A stretch of 64,000 nucleotides of DNA from Streptomyces exfoliatus (GCF_000725545.1 NZ_JNZP01000015.1:62001-126000), one strand, 5' to 3'; counted from the stretch's first letter, positions 18,022-28,291 are shown. Program-made: numbers and translations. Notes: generated from the sequence alone by a model not told the origin.

Positions 18022-18104
18022 CGGCGGTCCTCGGAGTGTCTGAAGGGGGAGGGAGACGTCAAAAACGGTACGGTTCCGGACTCCACCGGGACAAGGCGGC
18101 AGCG

Positions 18105-18163
18105 TTGCGGACCGACCGTCGAACCGTTGCGCGGTCGACGGGTGGGGCGGCGATTCGTTGCGT
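18105..18163 (-). promoter_or_regulatory. three TTGCG boxes upstream of the amidase/monooxygenase unit
   Basis: Boxes on the plus strand are TTGCGG (18105-18110), TTGCGC (18127-18132) and TTGCGT (18158-18163), spaced 22 and 31 bp. The first two repeats extend to TTGCGGACCGAC and TTGCGCGGTCGA. Near-identical spacing is seen upstream of the amino acid permease (21073-21129). Approximate helical phasing fits a multimeric Lrp/AsnC-type regulator. The assignment is inferred. Confidence 0.5.
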
Positions 18164-18299
18164 ACGCCTCCACCGGGGGTCGCAGGGCTCCCCCGCCGCA
18201 CGGCGGAGACGGGACCGTCCTCGGGCCCGACGACGTGTCGCGGCGGTCGCGGAAGAGTGGTGGTCGTCCGGTTGACCTGCCGAAAGGACCGAAACGACC

Positions 18300-18866
18300 A
18301 TGAAGCGCCGTACGAAGATCATCGCCGTCGCCGCCGCCTTCCTGATCATCGCGGGGGCCACCGGTTCCGCCGTCGCCTCGGGGGAGGGCGCGGACGGCGT
18401 GTCGGCCGCGCGGACCGTGCAGCGGGAGGCCGCCGCGCTGACCGGCACGGCGAAGCTGTACCGGCCGGCCGGGGACGACATCACGTTCTCCTTCGACGCC
18501 CACCTGGCCGAGGGGGACCGGCAGGATCCGATGAAGGCCACCGGCACGTTCCGCTTCAGCCACTACAAGGGCGACTGGGGCGGGTACGCGAAGGTGAAGG
18601 TCGACTGCCTCGCCACGGGCGGCAAGGTGGCCGTCGTGTCCGGGGTCGTCGTCGAGACCGATGTGAAGGAGTTCCGGAAGGCGCGCGTCGGGGTCACGGT
18701 CCACGACGACGACGCCGGCGACCGGCTCGGCTACACGTGGATGACGGCCGATCCGCAGAAGGACAAGGTCCCGCCGTGCGTCAGCGGCGCGCCGTTCGAG
18801 AAGATCCAGGAGGGGACGGGCGACTTCCGGGTCACGCCCTGGGAGTTCGTCTACCCGACCGAGTAG
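18300..18866 (+). CDS. secreted protein of unknown function
   Basis: A 188-residue exported protein. The N terminus MKRRTKIIAVAAAFLIIAGA followed by TGSAVASGEGADG is a Sec signal peptide (cleavage near residue 27). The mature part is compact and beta-rich: TGTAKLYRPAGDDITFSFDA, then GTFRFSHYKGDWGGYAKVKV, and two cysteines (VDCLATGG and PPCVSG) that could pair outside the cell. GAAAGGA lies 9-15 nt upstream of the ATG. I do not recognise an enzymatic motif. It is divergent from the amidase gene, so the TTGCG boxes 137-195 nt upstream might also affect it. Confidence 0.75.
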   Translation: MKRRTKIIAVAAAFLIIAGATGSAVASGEGADGVSAARTVQREAAALTGTAKLYRPAGDDITFSFDAHLAEGDRQDPMKATGTFRFSHYKGDWGGYAKVKVDCLATGGKVAVVSGVVVETDVKEFRKARVGVTVHDDDAGDRLGYTWMTADPQKDKVPPCVSGAPFEKIQEGTGDFRVTPWEFVYPTE

Positions 18867-18911
18867 AGCGGCCACCCATGGACCGCCCCACGGGGGTGGG
18901 CGGGCGAAGGG

Positions 18912-18937
18912 CGGTGCGGGAACCACGGCCCGCACCG
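18912..18937. terminator. hairpin between convergent secreted-protein and Lrp genes
   Basis: A 9-bp stem CGGTGCGGG/CCCGCACCG with an 8-nt loop, placed between two converging stops at 18866 and 18972. It could serve both transcripts. Confidence 0.55.
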
Positions 18938-18971
18938 TCCCGATCGCCCGATCCCCGGGGGCTGCGCGGAG

Positions 18972-19427
18972 CTACGCGGGCGAGCCCGAGGAGAAGCGTC
19001 GCAGCAGCGGCGACAGCACCAGGACGGACTTGGTGCGCTCCACGAAGGGTTCGCCCGCGATCCGCTCCAGGACCCGCTCGAAGTGCCGCATGTCCGAGGC
19101 GAAGACCTGGACGACGGCGTCCGCGTCGCCGGTGACGGTCGACGCGGACACCACTTCGGGATACCGCTCCAGGCCTCGCCGGATGTCGTTCGGCGAGGTG
19201 TTGTGACGGCAGTAGATCTCGACGAAGCCCTCGGTCTCCCAGCCGAGCGCCGCCGGGTCCACCCGGACGGTGAAGCCGGTGATGGCCCCCTCGGCCCGGA
19301 GCCGGTCCACGCGCCGCTTCACGGCGGGCGCGGAGAGTCCGACGAGCGAGCCGATGTCGGCGTAGCTGCGGCGGGCGTCTTCCGCGAGGGCGTGGACGAT
19401 GCGTTCGTCGAGGTCGTTGAGTCGCAC
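18972..19427 (-). CDS. Lrp/AsnC-family transcriptional regulator
   Basis: A 151-residue regulator with an N-terminal helix-turn-helix (LNDLDERIVHALAEDARRSY, with SAPAVKRRVDRLRAEGAI as recognition region) and a C-terminal RAM/ACT-like ligand domain (GFTVRVDPAALGW to VVQVFASDMRHFERVL). Such proteins bind DNA as oligomers and respond to amino acids. It follows the amino acid permease by 10 nt in the same direction, so the two are almost certainly co-transcribed. It is the best candidate to act on the TTGCG boxes upstream of both the permease and the amidase/monooxygenase unit. Confidence 0.92.
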   Translation of the reverse strand: MRLNDLDERIVHALAEDARRSYADIGSLVGLSAPAVKRRVDRLRAEGAITGFTVRVDPAALGWETEGFVEIYCRHNTSPNDIRRGLERYPEVVSASTVTGDADAVVQVFASDMRHFERVLERIAGEPFVERTKSVLVLSPLLRRFSSGSPA

Positions 19428-19437
19428 TACGGGTGGA

Positions 19438-20901
19438 TCACTTCTGCTCGGAAGCCAGTCGGGAGCGGCGCATGCCGTACAGGAAGTAGAACACGAGACC
19501 GGCGGCCATCCAGCAACCGAAGACCACCCAGGTGACGGTGTCCAGGCTGAACATGTTGTAGGCGCAGAAGCCGAAGCCGAGGACCGGGAAGACCGGCCCG
19601 AGGGCGACCTTGAAGGTGCGCGGCATGTCGGGGCGCGTGTAGCGGAGCACGATCACCGCGACGTTGACCAGGGCGAAGGCGAACAGCGTGCCGATGCTGG
19701 TGGCGTCGACGAGCTTGCCGAGCGGGATGACCGAGGCGAGGGCGCCGCAGAACAGGGACACGATGACCGTGTTCACGCGCGGGGTGCCGGTCTTGGGGTT
19801 GACCTTGGCGAAGACCTTCGGGACGAGGCCGTCGCGGGACATCGCGAAGAGGACGCGGGTCTGGCCGTAGAGGACGGTCAGGACGACGCTGGCGATGGAG
19901 ATGACGGCGCCGAGGGCGAGCAGCGTGCCCCAGAAGGTCTGGCCGCTGACGTCGTTCATGATCGCGGCGAGGGTGGCCTCGGAGCCTTCGAAGTCCTTCC
20001 AGTTCCAGGCGCCGACGGCGACGGCGGCGACGAGGACGTAGAGGACGGTGACGATCAGCAGGGAGAGCATGATCGCGCGGGGCAGGTCCCGCTTGGGGTC
20101 CTTGGCCTCCTCGCCGGCGGTGGAGGCGGCGTCGAAGCCGATGTACGAGAAGAAGAGGCTGGCGCCGGCGGCGCTGACGCCCGCCATGCCGAGCGGCATG
20201 AAGTCCTCGTAGTTGCCGGACTTGAAGCCCATGAAGCCGATGGCGCAGAAGAGCACGAGCGCGGCGATCTTCACGAAGACCATGATCGTGTTGACGAGCG
20301 CGGACTCACGGGCGCCGCCGAGCAGGAACACCATGGCGAGCAGCACCACGATGAGGCCGGGCAGGTTGATCACGCCGCCCTCGCCCGGGGCCGAGGAGAG
20401 CATCGCGGGGATGGTGACACCGAGGGTGCCGTCGAGCAGCTCGTTGAGGTACTCGCCCCAGCCGACGGCCACGGCGGCGACGGAGACGCCGTACTCGAGG
20501 ACCAGACACCAGCCGCAGACCCAGGCGACGAGTTCGCCCATGGTTGCGTACGCATACGAGTAGGAAGAGCCCGCGACCGGTATGGTGCCGGCCAGCTCCG
20601 CGTAGGAGAGCGCGGAGAAGAGCGCCGTGAGTCCGGCGATGACGAAGGCGAGCGTGACCGCGGGGCCGGCCTTCGGGACGGCGTCGCCGAGCACCACGAA
20701 GATGCCCGTGCCCAGCGTGGCGCCGATGCTGATCATGGTCAGCTGCCACATCGAGAGCGAGCGGCGGAGACTGCCGCCCTCACCCTGCCCACCCTCTGCG
20801 ACCAGCTGTTCCACCGGCTTGCGGCGGGTGAGAGCGCCAAGAGCGGAGGTCTTGGGGGTGGTCGTGTCATCGACCGGCGGGGCTGCGCCTTGATCCAGCA
20901 C
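19438..20901 (-). CDS. APC-superfamily amino acid permease, probably cationic (CAT-type)
   Basis: A 487-residue transporter with about 12-14 membrane spans. The first span holds the APC substrate motif IGATLGTGIFVVLG. GWCLVLEYGVSVAAVAVGW and FFSYIGFDAASTAGEEAKDP follow, the latter typical of cationic amino acid transporters. An N-terminal cytosolic tail of about 45 residues is polar (PVEQLVAEGGQGEGGSLRRS). Co-transcribed with the Lrp/AsnC regulator, and sharing promoter boxes with a lysine/arginine-type monooxygenase, it most likely imports lysine or arginine. The substrate is inferred from family resemblance and context. Confidence 0.85.
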   Translation of the reverse strand: MLDQGAAPPVDDTTTPKTSALGALTRRKPVEQLVAEGGQGEGGSLRRSLSMWQLTMISIGATLGTGIFVVLGDAVPKAGPAVTLAFVIAGLTALFSALSYAELAGTIPVAGSSYSYAYATMGELVAWVCGWCLVLEYGVSVAAVAVGWGEYLNELLDGTLGVTIPAMLSSAPGEGGVINLPGLIVVLLAMVFLLGGARESALVNTIMVFVKIAALVLFCAIGFMGFKSGNYEDFMPLGMAGVSAAGASLFFSYIGFDAASTAGEEAKDPKRDLPRAIMLSLLIVTVLYVLVAAVAVGAWNWKDFEGSEATLAAIMNDVSGQTFWGTLLALGAVISIASVVLTVLYGQTRVLFAMSRDGLVPKVFAKVNPKTGTPRVNTVIVSLFCGALASVIPLGKLVDATSIGTLFAFALVNVAVIVLRYTRPDMPRTFKVALGPVFPVLGFGFCAYNMFSLDTVTWVVFGCWMAAGLVFYFLYGMRRSRLASEQK

Positions 20902-21072
20902 TGCGGAGGCTCCTTATCGCTGCCTGTGGGTACGGAGACGACCGCAGCGGTACGTGGGCATGACAGATCAGGCCCACGGGGGAAGGGGAACCGCCGAGCA
21001 GGCGGTCGCCGCCACTCCTGGTACGAGGCATGAGCCTAAGCGCCAGAGGTTCGCACTCGTAATGCAGGGTTG

Positions 21073-21129
21073 TTGCGCAGTGTCGGATGATCATTGCGCG
21101 CTTCGGGCGCAGACGGGGAAACATTGCGC
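21073..21129 (-). promoter_or_regulatory. three TTGCGC boxes upstream of the amino acid permease
   Basis: TTGCGC occurs at 21073-21078, 21094-21099 and 21124-21129 on the plus strand, spaced 21 and 30 bp. The same orientation and nearly the same spacing (22 and 31 bp) occur upstream of the amidase gene. The boxes lie 172-228 nt from the permease start and 62-118 nt from the divergent SGNH hydrolase start. The first stretch also includes the palindrome-like GGATGATCATTG. Confidence 0.5.
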
Positions 21130-21190
21130 TCCCCCGCATGAATCGACACATCCGGGTGTGAACCGGTGCCCGCGCGCGTATGGACTCCTC

Positions 21191-22303
21191 ATGGCCGATG
21201 ACCGACGCTGCGCACTCCCGACGACCCCCCGATCGGAGGCCCCGGTGGGCTGGCTCGACCCCGCACCGTTCCTGCGCGGTACCGCCTGGCTGGACGGAGG
21301 CAGGGCGGTCCGGGCGGATCCGGCGGACCTGGAGCGGCTGCCCCGGGACACCGCCGAGCGGGCCGCGCTGCCCATCGGCGTACGGCTCGCGTTCACGGCG
21401 GCGCCGGGCACGCGCGCGGTGGAGCTGCGCTATCGCGCGGCCGTGCCGGAGCCGGACGACCCCTGGGCGGGGCTGCGCCACTGCTTCGCGCTCTGGAGCG
21501 GTACCCGGCTCGTCGGCGAGACCTGCGTCGCCCCGGCGGCCGAGGGCGCGGTGAGCCTGCCGCTGCCCCCGGGCGGCGGTGTCTTCGCCGTGCACCTCCC
21601 GGAGGGCCAGTCGCCCGTGCCGCTCGCGCTGCGGGCCGTCGGCGGCGCCCTCTCCCCCGCCCCGCCGTCGCCGCGCTGGCTGGTCCACGGCGACTCGATC
21701 ACGGAGGGCTGGTGGTCGACCCGCCCCGCGCACTCCTGGCCCGCGACGGCGGGACGGCTCCTCGGCCTCGACCCGGTGAACCTCGGGTACGCGGGCGGGG
21801 CGCGGGGCGAACTGCCGCTCGCCGAGCAGCTGGCACGGCTGCCGGGCGAGGTGATCACGCTCGCGTTCGGCACCAACTGCTGGTCCCGCGTCCCCGCGAC
21901 GGCCGACTGGCTGTACGCGACCGTGCGGGCCTTCGTGGGGCTCGTCCGTCTCGGCCATCCGCGGACCCCGCTGCTTGTCGTCTCGCCCGTCCTGCGCCCG
22001 GAGGCCGAACACACCCGCAACGCCCTCGGAGCGACCCTCACAGAGCTGCGCAGGGCCATGGAGCGGGCCGCCCGGGACCTGGCGGCCGAGGGCGACGACC
22101 GGCTCCTGGTCCTGCCGGGGCGGTCCCTGCTCGCCCCGGAGCACCTGGCCGACGGGCTTCATCCGAACGACGCGGGACACGCCCGGATCGCTGCGGCCGT
22201 GGCGGGCGTCCTGCGGCCGTACCTGCCCGTCGGGCTTCCGCGACAGGGGAACGCCGTGGGCCCCGGAGAGGATGTCTTCGGGGCCCACGGCATACGGCGG
22301 TGA
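21191..22303 (+). CDS. SGNH/GDSL-type hydrolase
   Basis: A 370-residue protein with an N-terminal beta-rich module (about 1-160) and a C-terminal SGNH esterase fold. Block I is WLVHGDSITEGWW (nucleophile Ser), block II the Gly near LGYAGGARGE, block III the Asn in AFGTNCWSR, and block V the Asp/His pair in DGLHPNDAGH. All four catalytic blocks are present. The two-domain form resembles bacterial acetylxylan or carbohydrate esterases, but no signal peptide is visible, so the substrate and location are open. ATG at 21191; the frame is open upstream without a good start. The last 15 or so codons lie within and after a strong hairpin. Confidence 0.82.
   Translation: MADDRRCALPTTPRSEAPVGWLDPAPFLRGTAWLDGGRAVRADPADLERLPRDTAERAALPIGVRLAFTAAPGTRAVELRYRAAVPEPDDPWAGLRHCFALWSGTRLVGETCVAPAAEGAVSLPLPPGGGVFAVHLPEGQSPVPLALRAVGGALSPAPPSPRWLVHGDSITEGWWSTRPAHSWPATAGRLLGLDPVNLGYAGGARGELPLAEQLARLPGEVITLAFGTNCWSRVPATADWLYATVRAFVGLVRLGHPRTPLLVVSPVLRPEAEHTRNALGATLTELRRAMERAARDLAAEGDDRLLVLPGRSLLAPEHLADGLHPNDAGHARIAAAVAGVLRPYLPVGLPRQGNAVGPGEDVFGAHGIRR
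22256..22288. terminator. hairpin inside the 3' end of the SGNH gene
   Basis: A perfect 10-bp stem GTGGGCCCCG/CGGGGCCCAC (22256-22265 with 22279-22288). It overlaps the last codons of the SGNH gene and lies 20 nt beyond the guaB1 stop, so it is mainly placed to terminate the convergent guaB1 transcript. Confidence 0.65.
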
Positions 22304-22307
22304 GGAA

Positions 22308-24213
<1,906 letters not shown>

Positions 24214-24217
<4 letters not shown>

Positions 24218-24636
24218 GAGCCGACCACCTCCCGGAAGCTCTCGTAGTGGTCGTCGGTGTAGTACGTCTCCCCGCTCCCCCCGGTGACGATGCGCCGGGC
24301 GCCGCGATCGCGTTCACCGGGGGTGGGGACGGTGTACTCGCGGTAGTGGCCGCGCGGTCGCCGGGGCAGGATCCGCTCGAAGTTGCCGAACACGGCGCCG
24401 TCCTTGGCGTACGGGAAAGGGCCGCCCCGCGCGATGAGCGCCAGCGTCTCCCGTGCCTCGGGAGGCAGGTCCGCGACCCGGACCACCGGCAGCGTGGAGG
24501 CCCTGCTCGCCGGTGCGGACGCGACGGTGGTGCCGCCGGGCGGTGTCGGGGCGGGATCGCCGCCCGAGCACCCGGTGAGGAGGAGCGAGACACCGGCGAG
24601 CAGCGCGAGCACGGCCCGCGCGCACCTGAGGATCAT
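24214..24636 (-). CDS. barnase/RNase Sa-type guanyl ribonuclease with lipoprotein signal
   Basis: A 140-residue exported RNase. The N terminus ends in the lipobox LLTGCSGG (lipidated Cys23), followed by a Pro/Ala/Ser linker (to about 48) and a complete RNase Sa-like domain (about 50-138). The core is GPFPYAKDGAVFGNFERILP, then the general base E100 in HYREYTV, the arginine cluster RGARRIV (residues 111-115) and catalytic H130 in YYTDDHY. Streptomyces RNase Sa enzymes are normally freely secreted, so membrane anchoring here is unusual. The stop overlaps the barstar start. It is 80 nt from the SorC-type regulator stop. Confidence 0.9.
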
Positions 24637-24680
24637 GGCCCCGATGCTGCCATCGAGGCGCCCGGGGCAGCGCCCGGACG

Positions 24681-24707
24681 CGCCGCCCCCGGGGGCCGAG
24701 GGCGGCG
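24681..24707 (-). terminator. hairpin after the SorC-type regulator
   Basis: Stem CGCCGCCC/GGGCGGCG (24681-24688 with 24700-24707), 10 nt past the regulator stop and ahead of the RNase gene on the same strand. It separates the two transcripts. Confidence 0.6.
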
Positions 24708-24716
24708 GGATCCGCC

Positions 24717-25766
24717 TCAGCTGAAGTCCGGGTCCTTCCGGTCGAGCGCGGGGTGGGTGCCCGGGCTGGACTCGGTGAGCAGATAGTCGGCCGCGGCGCG
24801 GTCGGTCACCAGGCTGGTGACGAGCCCGGAGCGCAGCACCGCGCCGATCGCGGCCGCCTTGCGCTGGCCGCCGGCGATGGCCACGACCTCGGGGATCCGG
24901 CGCAGCCGGTCCGCCTCGACGGTGATGCACCGCTCGCCCAGGTCACGGCCGACCCGGCGCCCCTCGGCGTCGAAGAGGTGCGCGGACATCTCGGCGGCGA
25001 CGCCGAGGGAGGCGTAGTGGGCGCGCTCCTCGTCGGAGAGCATGTCGTGGACGGTCGAGATGCCGGGCTCCCAGGAGCCGATGGAGACGCAGGCGACGGT
25101 CACCTTGTCGAAGTACTCGAAGGCCCGCGCGATACCGGTCTGGCCGCGCAGTGCCGCCGCCGTCGCCGGGTCGGGGAGCAGCATCGGCGCGTAGATCGGG
25201 TGGGCCTCGCCGCCGGAGACCTGGGCGGCGCGGCGCACCGCCTCCACCGAGCCGCGCTCGGCGGTCCCGGCGTCGTACACCCCGGTGAGCTGGACGACCG
25301 TGCACGGCGGCAGCCGGTCGAGCGCCGCCGCCATGTGAATGGTGGAGCGGCCCCAGGCCAGGCCGAGGACGTCGCCCTCGTTGACCAGCTCACCGAGCAG
25401 GTCGGCCGCGACCTCGCCGAGGTTCTCCGGGTCGGGCGACTCGTCCTCGCCCTCCGCCGGCGACTCGACGACGACGGCGTGGCGGAGCCCGTAGCGGGCG
25501 CGGAGCGCGTCGGAACGCTCGGCGTCCAGCTCGGCCGGTACGCGGATCTCGATACGCACGAGGTCGCGCTCCAGGGCGGTCTCCAGGACCCGGGCCACCT
25601 TGAAGCGGCTCACGCCGAACTCCTCGGCGATCTGGATCTTGGACTTGCCCTCGAGGTAGAAGCGGCGGGCCATGGCCGCCGCCTGCACCAGCTCCGCGGG
25701 GCCCATCCGCAGGGCCGACCGTCCCGCCGACATTCCCGCCACCGCGATCTCCTCACTGCTGTTCAT
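24717..25766 (-). CDS. SorC/DeoR-type sugar-binding transcriptional regulator
   Basis: A 349-residue regulator. The N-terminal helix-turn-helix (FYLEGKSKIQIAEEFGVSRF, then KVARVLETALERDLVRIEI) is followed by the SorC sugar-phosphate-binding domain (GLAWGRSTIHMAAALDRLP, VVQLTGVYDAGT, VACVSIGSWEPGIST, AIAGGQRKAAAIGAVLRSG). This class binds phosphorylated sugars and often acts as tetramer. ATG at 25766 is preferred; a GTG at 25784 is in frame but lies within a set of operator-like repeats. It is 153 nt downstream of rpe, hinting at pentose phosphate or sugar control, but the effector is unknown. Confidence 0.88.
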   Translation of the reverse strand: MNSSEEIAVAGMSAGRSALRMGPAELVQAAAMARRFYLEGKSKIQIAEEFGVSRFKVARVLETALERDLVRIEIRVPAELDAERSDALRARYGLRHAVVVESPAEGEDESPDPENLGEVAADLLGELVNEGDVLGLAWGRSTIHMAAALDRLPPCTVVQLTGVYDAGTAERGSVEAVRRAAQVSGGEAHPIYAPMLLPDPATAAALRGQTGIARAFEYFDKVTVACVSIGSWEPGISTVHDMLSDEERAHYASLGVAAEMSAHLFDAEGRRVGRDLGERCITVEADRLRRIPEVVAIAGGQRKAAAIGAVLRSGLVTSLVTDRAAADYLLTESSPGTHPALDRKDPDFS

Positions 25767-25828
25767 GTACCGCTGTTCGTGCACGGCCGGCTGTTCACAT
25801 ACCGATGTTCAGGTACCACTGTGGTTCA
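25760..25828 (-). repeat. tandem TGTTC repeats at the SorC-type regulator promoter/start
   Basis: TGTTCA (25760), TGTTCG (25774), TGTTCA (25792), TGTTCA (25806) and GGTTCA (25823) occur with offsets 14, 18, 14 and 17 bp. The first two pairs form a 32-bp tandem unit (TGTTCATGTACCGCTGTTCG compared with TGTTCACATACCGATGTTCA). Location over the regulator start and 5' region suggests an autoregulatory operator for a tetrameric SorC protein. Confidence 0.6.
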
Positions 25829-25919
25829 CACTCTGGACTCGCCGTCCATCCTGTCAGATCCGGCGGGCCTTGATCAGTCCTGTCGGCGGCCCGACGGGCC
25901 GCGTTCATCCACCGGAGGC

Positions 25920-26603
25920 TCAGTGGCCACACGCCCACGGGGCGGAGGCCGTGACGGCGTCCGCGCGGGCCCGGAGGGAGGCGACCGCGGCGGCCGGATC
26001 GGCCGCGCCGTAGACCGCGGAGCCCGCCACGAAGACGTCGGCGCCGGCCTCGGCGCACCGCTCGATGGTGGACTCGGCGACCCCGCCGTCGACCTGGAGC
26101 CACAGCTCCAGGCCGTGCTTGGAGATCAGTTCACGGGTGCGGCGGATCTTCGGCAGCATGATGTCGAGGAAGGCCTGGCCGCCGAAGCCGGGCTCGACCG
26201 TCATGATCAGCAGCATGTCGAGCTCGGGGAGCAGGTCCTCGTACGGCTCGATGGGCGTGGCCGGCTTGAGCGCCATGGAGGCCCGCGCACCCTTGGCCCT
26301 GATCTCCCGCGCGAGCCGGACGGGCGCCGCCGCCGCCTCCACGTGGAAGGTGACCGAACCCGCGCCCGCCTCGACGTACTGGGGCGCCCAGCGGTCGGGG
26401 TCCTCGATCATCAGATGGCAGTCGAGGGGGGTGTCGGTCGCGCGGGCGAGCGACTCCACGATCGGCACGCCCAGGGTCAGGTTGGGCACGAAGTGGTTGT
26501 CCATCACGTCGACGTGCAGCCAGTCGGCGCCGTCGACGGCCTTCGCCTCATCGGCGAGCCGGGCGAAGTCCGCGGACAGGATGCTGGGGTTGATCTGCGC
26601 CAT
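25920..26603 (-). CDS. rpe: ribulose-phosphate 3-epimerase
   Basis: Interconverts ribulose 5-phosphate and xylulose 5-phosphate in the pentose phosphate pathway. The 227-residue TIM barrel is intact: [60 protein letters not shown] and [12 protein letters not shown] carry the metal and phosphate ligands. ATG at 26603. About 60 nt upstream (26659-26670) a GGTCCAGACC core matches the first chitinase-promoter repeat, so DasR-type control is possible. The Ala-rich C terminus ends WACGH, slightly longer than usual. Confidence 0.96.
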   Translation of the reverse strand: MAQINPSILSADFARLADEAKAVDGADWLHVDVMDNHFVPNLTLGVPIVESLARATDTPLDCHLMIEDPDRWAPQYVEAGAGSVTFHVEAAAAPVRLAREIRAKGARASMALKPATPIEPYEDLLPELDMLLIMTVEPGFGGQAFLDIMLPKIRRTRELISKHGLELWLQVDGGVAESTIERCAEAGADVFVAGSAVYGAADPAAAVASLRARADAVTASAPWACGH

Positions 26604-26752
26604 GTGCCAAGCCTCCCACGTTCTTGGGTACTTCTTTGCCGCCGAGCGGTTTCGGATCCGGTCCAGACCATTTTCGGTACGAAGCGACGAGCCCGGGCCC
26701 GTACAGACCGGGAGATTACGGTCGGCGGCCGGTCGGCCGAACAGCCGGACGG

Positions 26753-28165
26753 TCAGGCGGTCCGGCGGAGCAGCGCCAGGTACATGGCGTCCGTACCGTG
26801 CAGATGCGGCCACAGCTGGACGTCCGGTCCGTCCCCGAGGGCGGGGACGCCCGGCAGCAGCGGGCGGGCGTCGAGCAGCTCGGCGCCGCCGACCTTCTTC
26901 AGGACGTCGTCGACGACGACCCGGGTCTCGGCCAGGTGCGGCGAGCAGGTCGCGTACCCCACGACACCGCCGACGCGCACGGCGCTCAACGCCTCGGTCA
27001 GCAGGGCGCGCTGGAGCGGCGCGAAGGAGTCGAGGTCGTCGGGGCGGCGGCGCCAGCGGGCCTCGGGGCGGCGGCGCAGGGCGCCGAGGCCCGAGCAGGG
27101 CACGTCCATGAGGACCCGGTCGAAGGAGCCGGGGCGCCACGGCGGGCGGGTGCCGTCGGCGGCGATCACCTGGTACGGGCCGGGGTTGCCGGCGAGCGCG
27201 CGCTCGACGAGACGGGCGCGGTGCGGCTGCTTCTCGGAGGCGAGCAGGGCGGCGCCGCGCTCGGCAGCGAGGGCGGCGAGCAGCGCGGCCTTGCCACCGG
27301 GTCCCGCGCAGCCGTCGAGCCAGCGGGCGTCGGAGCCGTCGACCGGTGCGTTCGCGAGGGCGATCGCGACGAGCTGGCTGCCCTCGTCCTGGACGCCGGC
27401 CCGGCCGTCCTTCACCGCGTCGATGGCGCCGGGCTCGCCGCCCTCGGCCATCCGCACGGCGTACGGGGACCAGCGGCCCGGCACGGTCTCGGTGGCCGCG
27501 GCGAGCTCCTCCGTGGTGGAGCGGCCGGGGCGGGCGACGAGGGTGACCTCGGGGCGGTCGTTGTCCGCCGCCAGGAGCTCCTCGATGCCGGCCCGGCCGC
27601 CGCCGAGCGAGTCCCAGAGCGCCGAGACGACCCAGCGGGGGTGGGAGTGGACGACGGCGAGGTGGTCCTCGGGGTCCTTGTCGTACGGCGGGGCGACCTG
27701 CGCCACCCAGGCGTCGAGGTCCTGCGCCGAGATCTTCCGCAGGACGGCGTTCACGAACTTGGCCCGTCCGTCGCCGAGCACGACCCGGGCCAGCTCGACG
27801 CTGGCGGAGACGGCGGCGTGGGTGGGGATCCGAGTCCCGAGCAGCTGGTGCGCGCCGAGCGCGAGCACATCCAGCACGGGCGGGTCGACCTCGCGCAGCG
27901 GCCGGTCGATGCAGGCCGAGATGATCGCGTCGTACGTGCCCTGGCGGCGCAGCGTCCCGTACACGAGTTCGGTCGCGAGCGCCGCGTCCCGACCGTCGAA
28001 GTCGCCCTTCTCCCGGGCCTTGCGCAGGAGCGGCGGCAGCACCAGGTTGGCGTAGGCGTCCCGCTCGTCCACCGCCCTCAGCGCCTCGAAGGCGAGCATC
28101 CGGACGGGGTCCTTCTGGGGCCGCCGGTAGGGCTTGGGGGGACGGCGACGTGCCTGCTCGCTCAA
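26753..28165 (-). CDS. rsmB: 16S rRNA m5C967 methyltransferase (RsmB/NOP family)
   Basis: Methylates a cytosine of 16S rRNA using S-adenosylmethionine. The protein has about 470 residues. A NusB-like RNA-binding domain covers roughly 20-165 ([20 protein letters not shown]). The methyltransferase domain follows, with the SAM loop [16 protein letters not shown] and the two catalytic cysteines in [15 protein letters not shown] and [12 protein letters not shown]. The start is uncertain: a TTG at 28165 with GGAGCACC just upstream gives [18 protein letters not shown], whereas an ATG at 28273 would add 36 low-complexity residues. It lies between fmt and rpe. Confidence 0.92.
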   Translation of the reverse strand: MSEQARRRPPKPYRRPQKDPVRMLAFEALRAVDERDAYANLVLPPLLRKAREKGDFDGRDAALATELVYGTLRRQGTYDAIISACIDRPLREVDPPVLDVLALGAHQLLGTRIPTHAAVSASVELARVVLGDGRAKFVNAVLRKISAQDLDAWVAQVAPPYDKDPEDHLAVVHSHPRWVVSALWDSLGGGRAGIEELLAADNDRPEVTLVARPGRSTTEELAAATETVPGRWSPYAVRMAEGGEPGAIDAVKDGRAGVQDEGSQLVAIALANAPVDGSDARWLDGCAGPGGKAALLAALAAERGAALLASEKQPHRARLVERALAGNPGPYQVIAADGTRPPWRPGSFDRVLMDVPCSGLGALRRRPEARWRRRPDDLDSFAPLQRALLTEALSAVRVGGVVGYATCSPHLAETRVVVDDVLKKVGGAELLDARPLLPGVPALGDGPDVQLWPHLHGTDAMYLALLRRTA

Positions 28166-28291
28166 AGGTGCTCCGCGTGACGAAATGAGGGGTCGAACCC
28201 TCTCAGCGTACGTCCGCGCCCCTCCCCCGCGGAAAACGCCCCTGCCGGGCGACGAGCTCGGGCGGCTCGTCACCGGCGGGACCGGTCCCCC

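Noticed and set aside
24753..28055. A 1100-codon plus-strand open frame
   Set aside because: Runs antisense across the SorC regulator, rpe and rsmB; composition is that of shadow frames.
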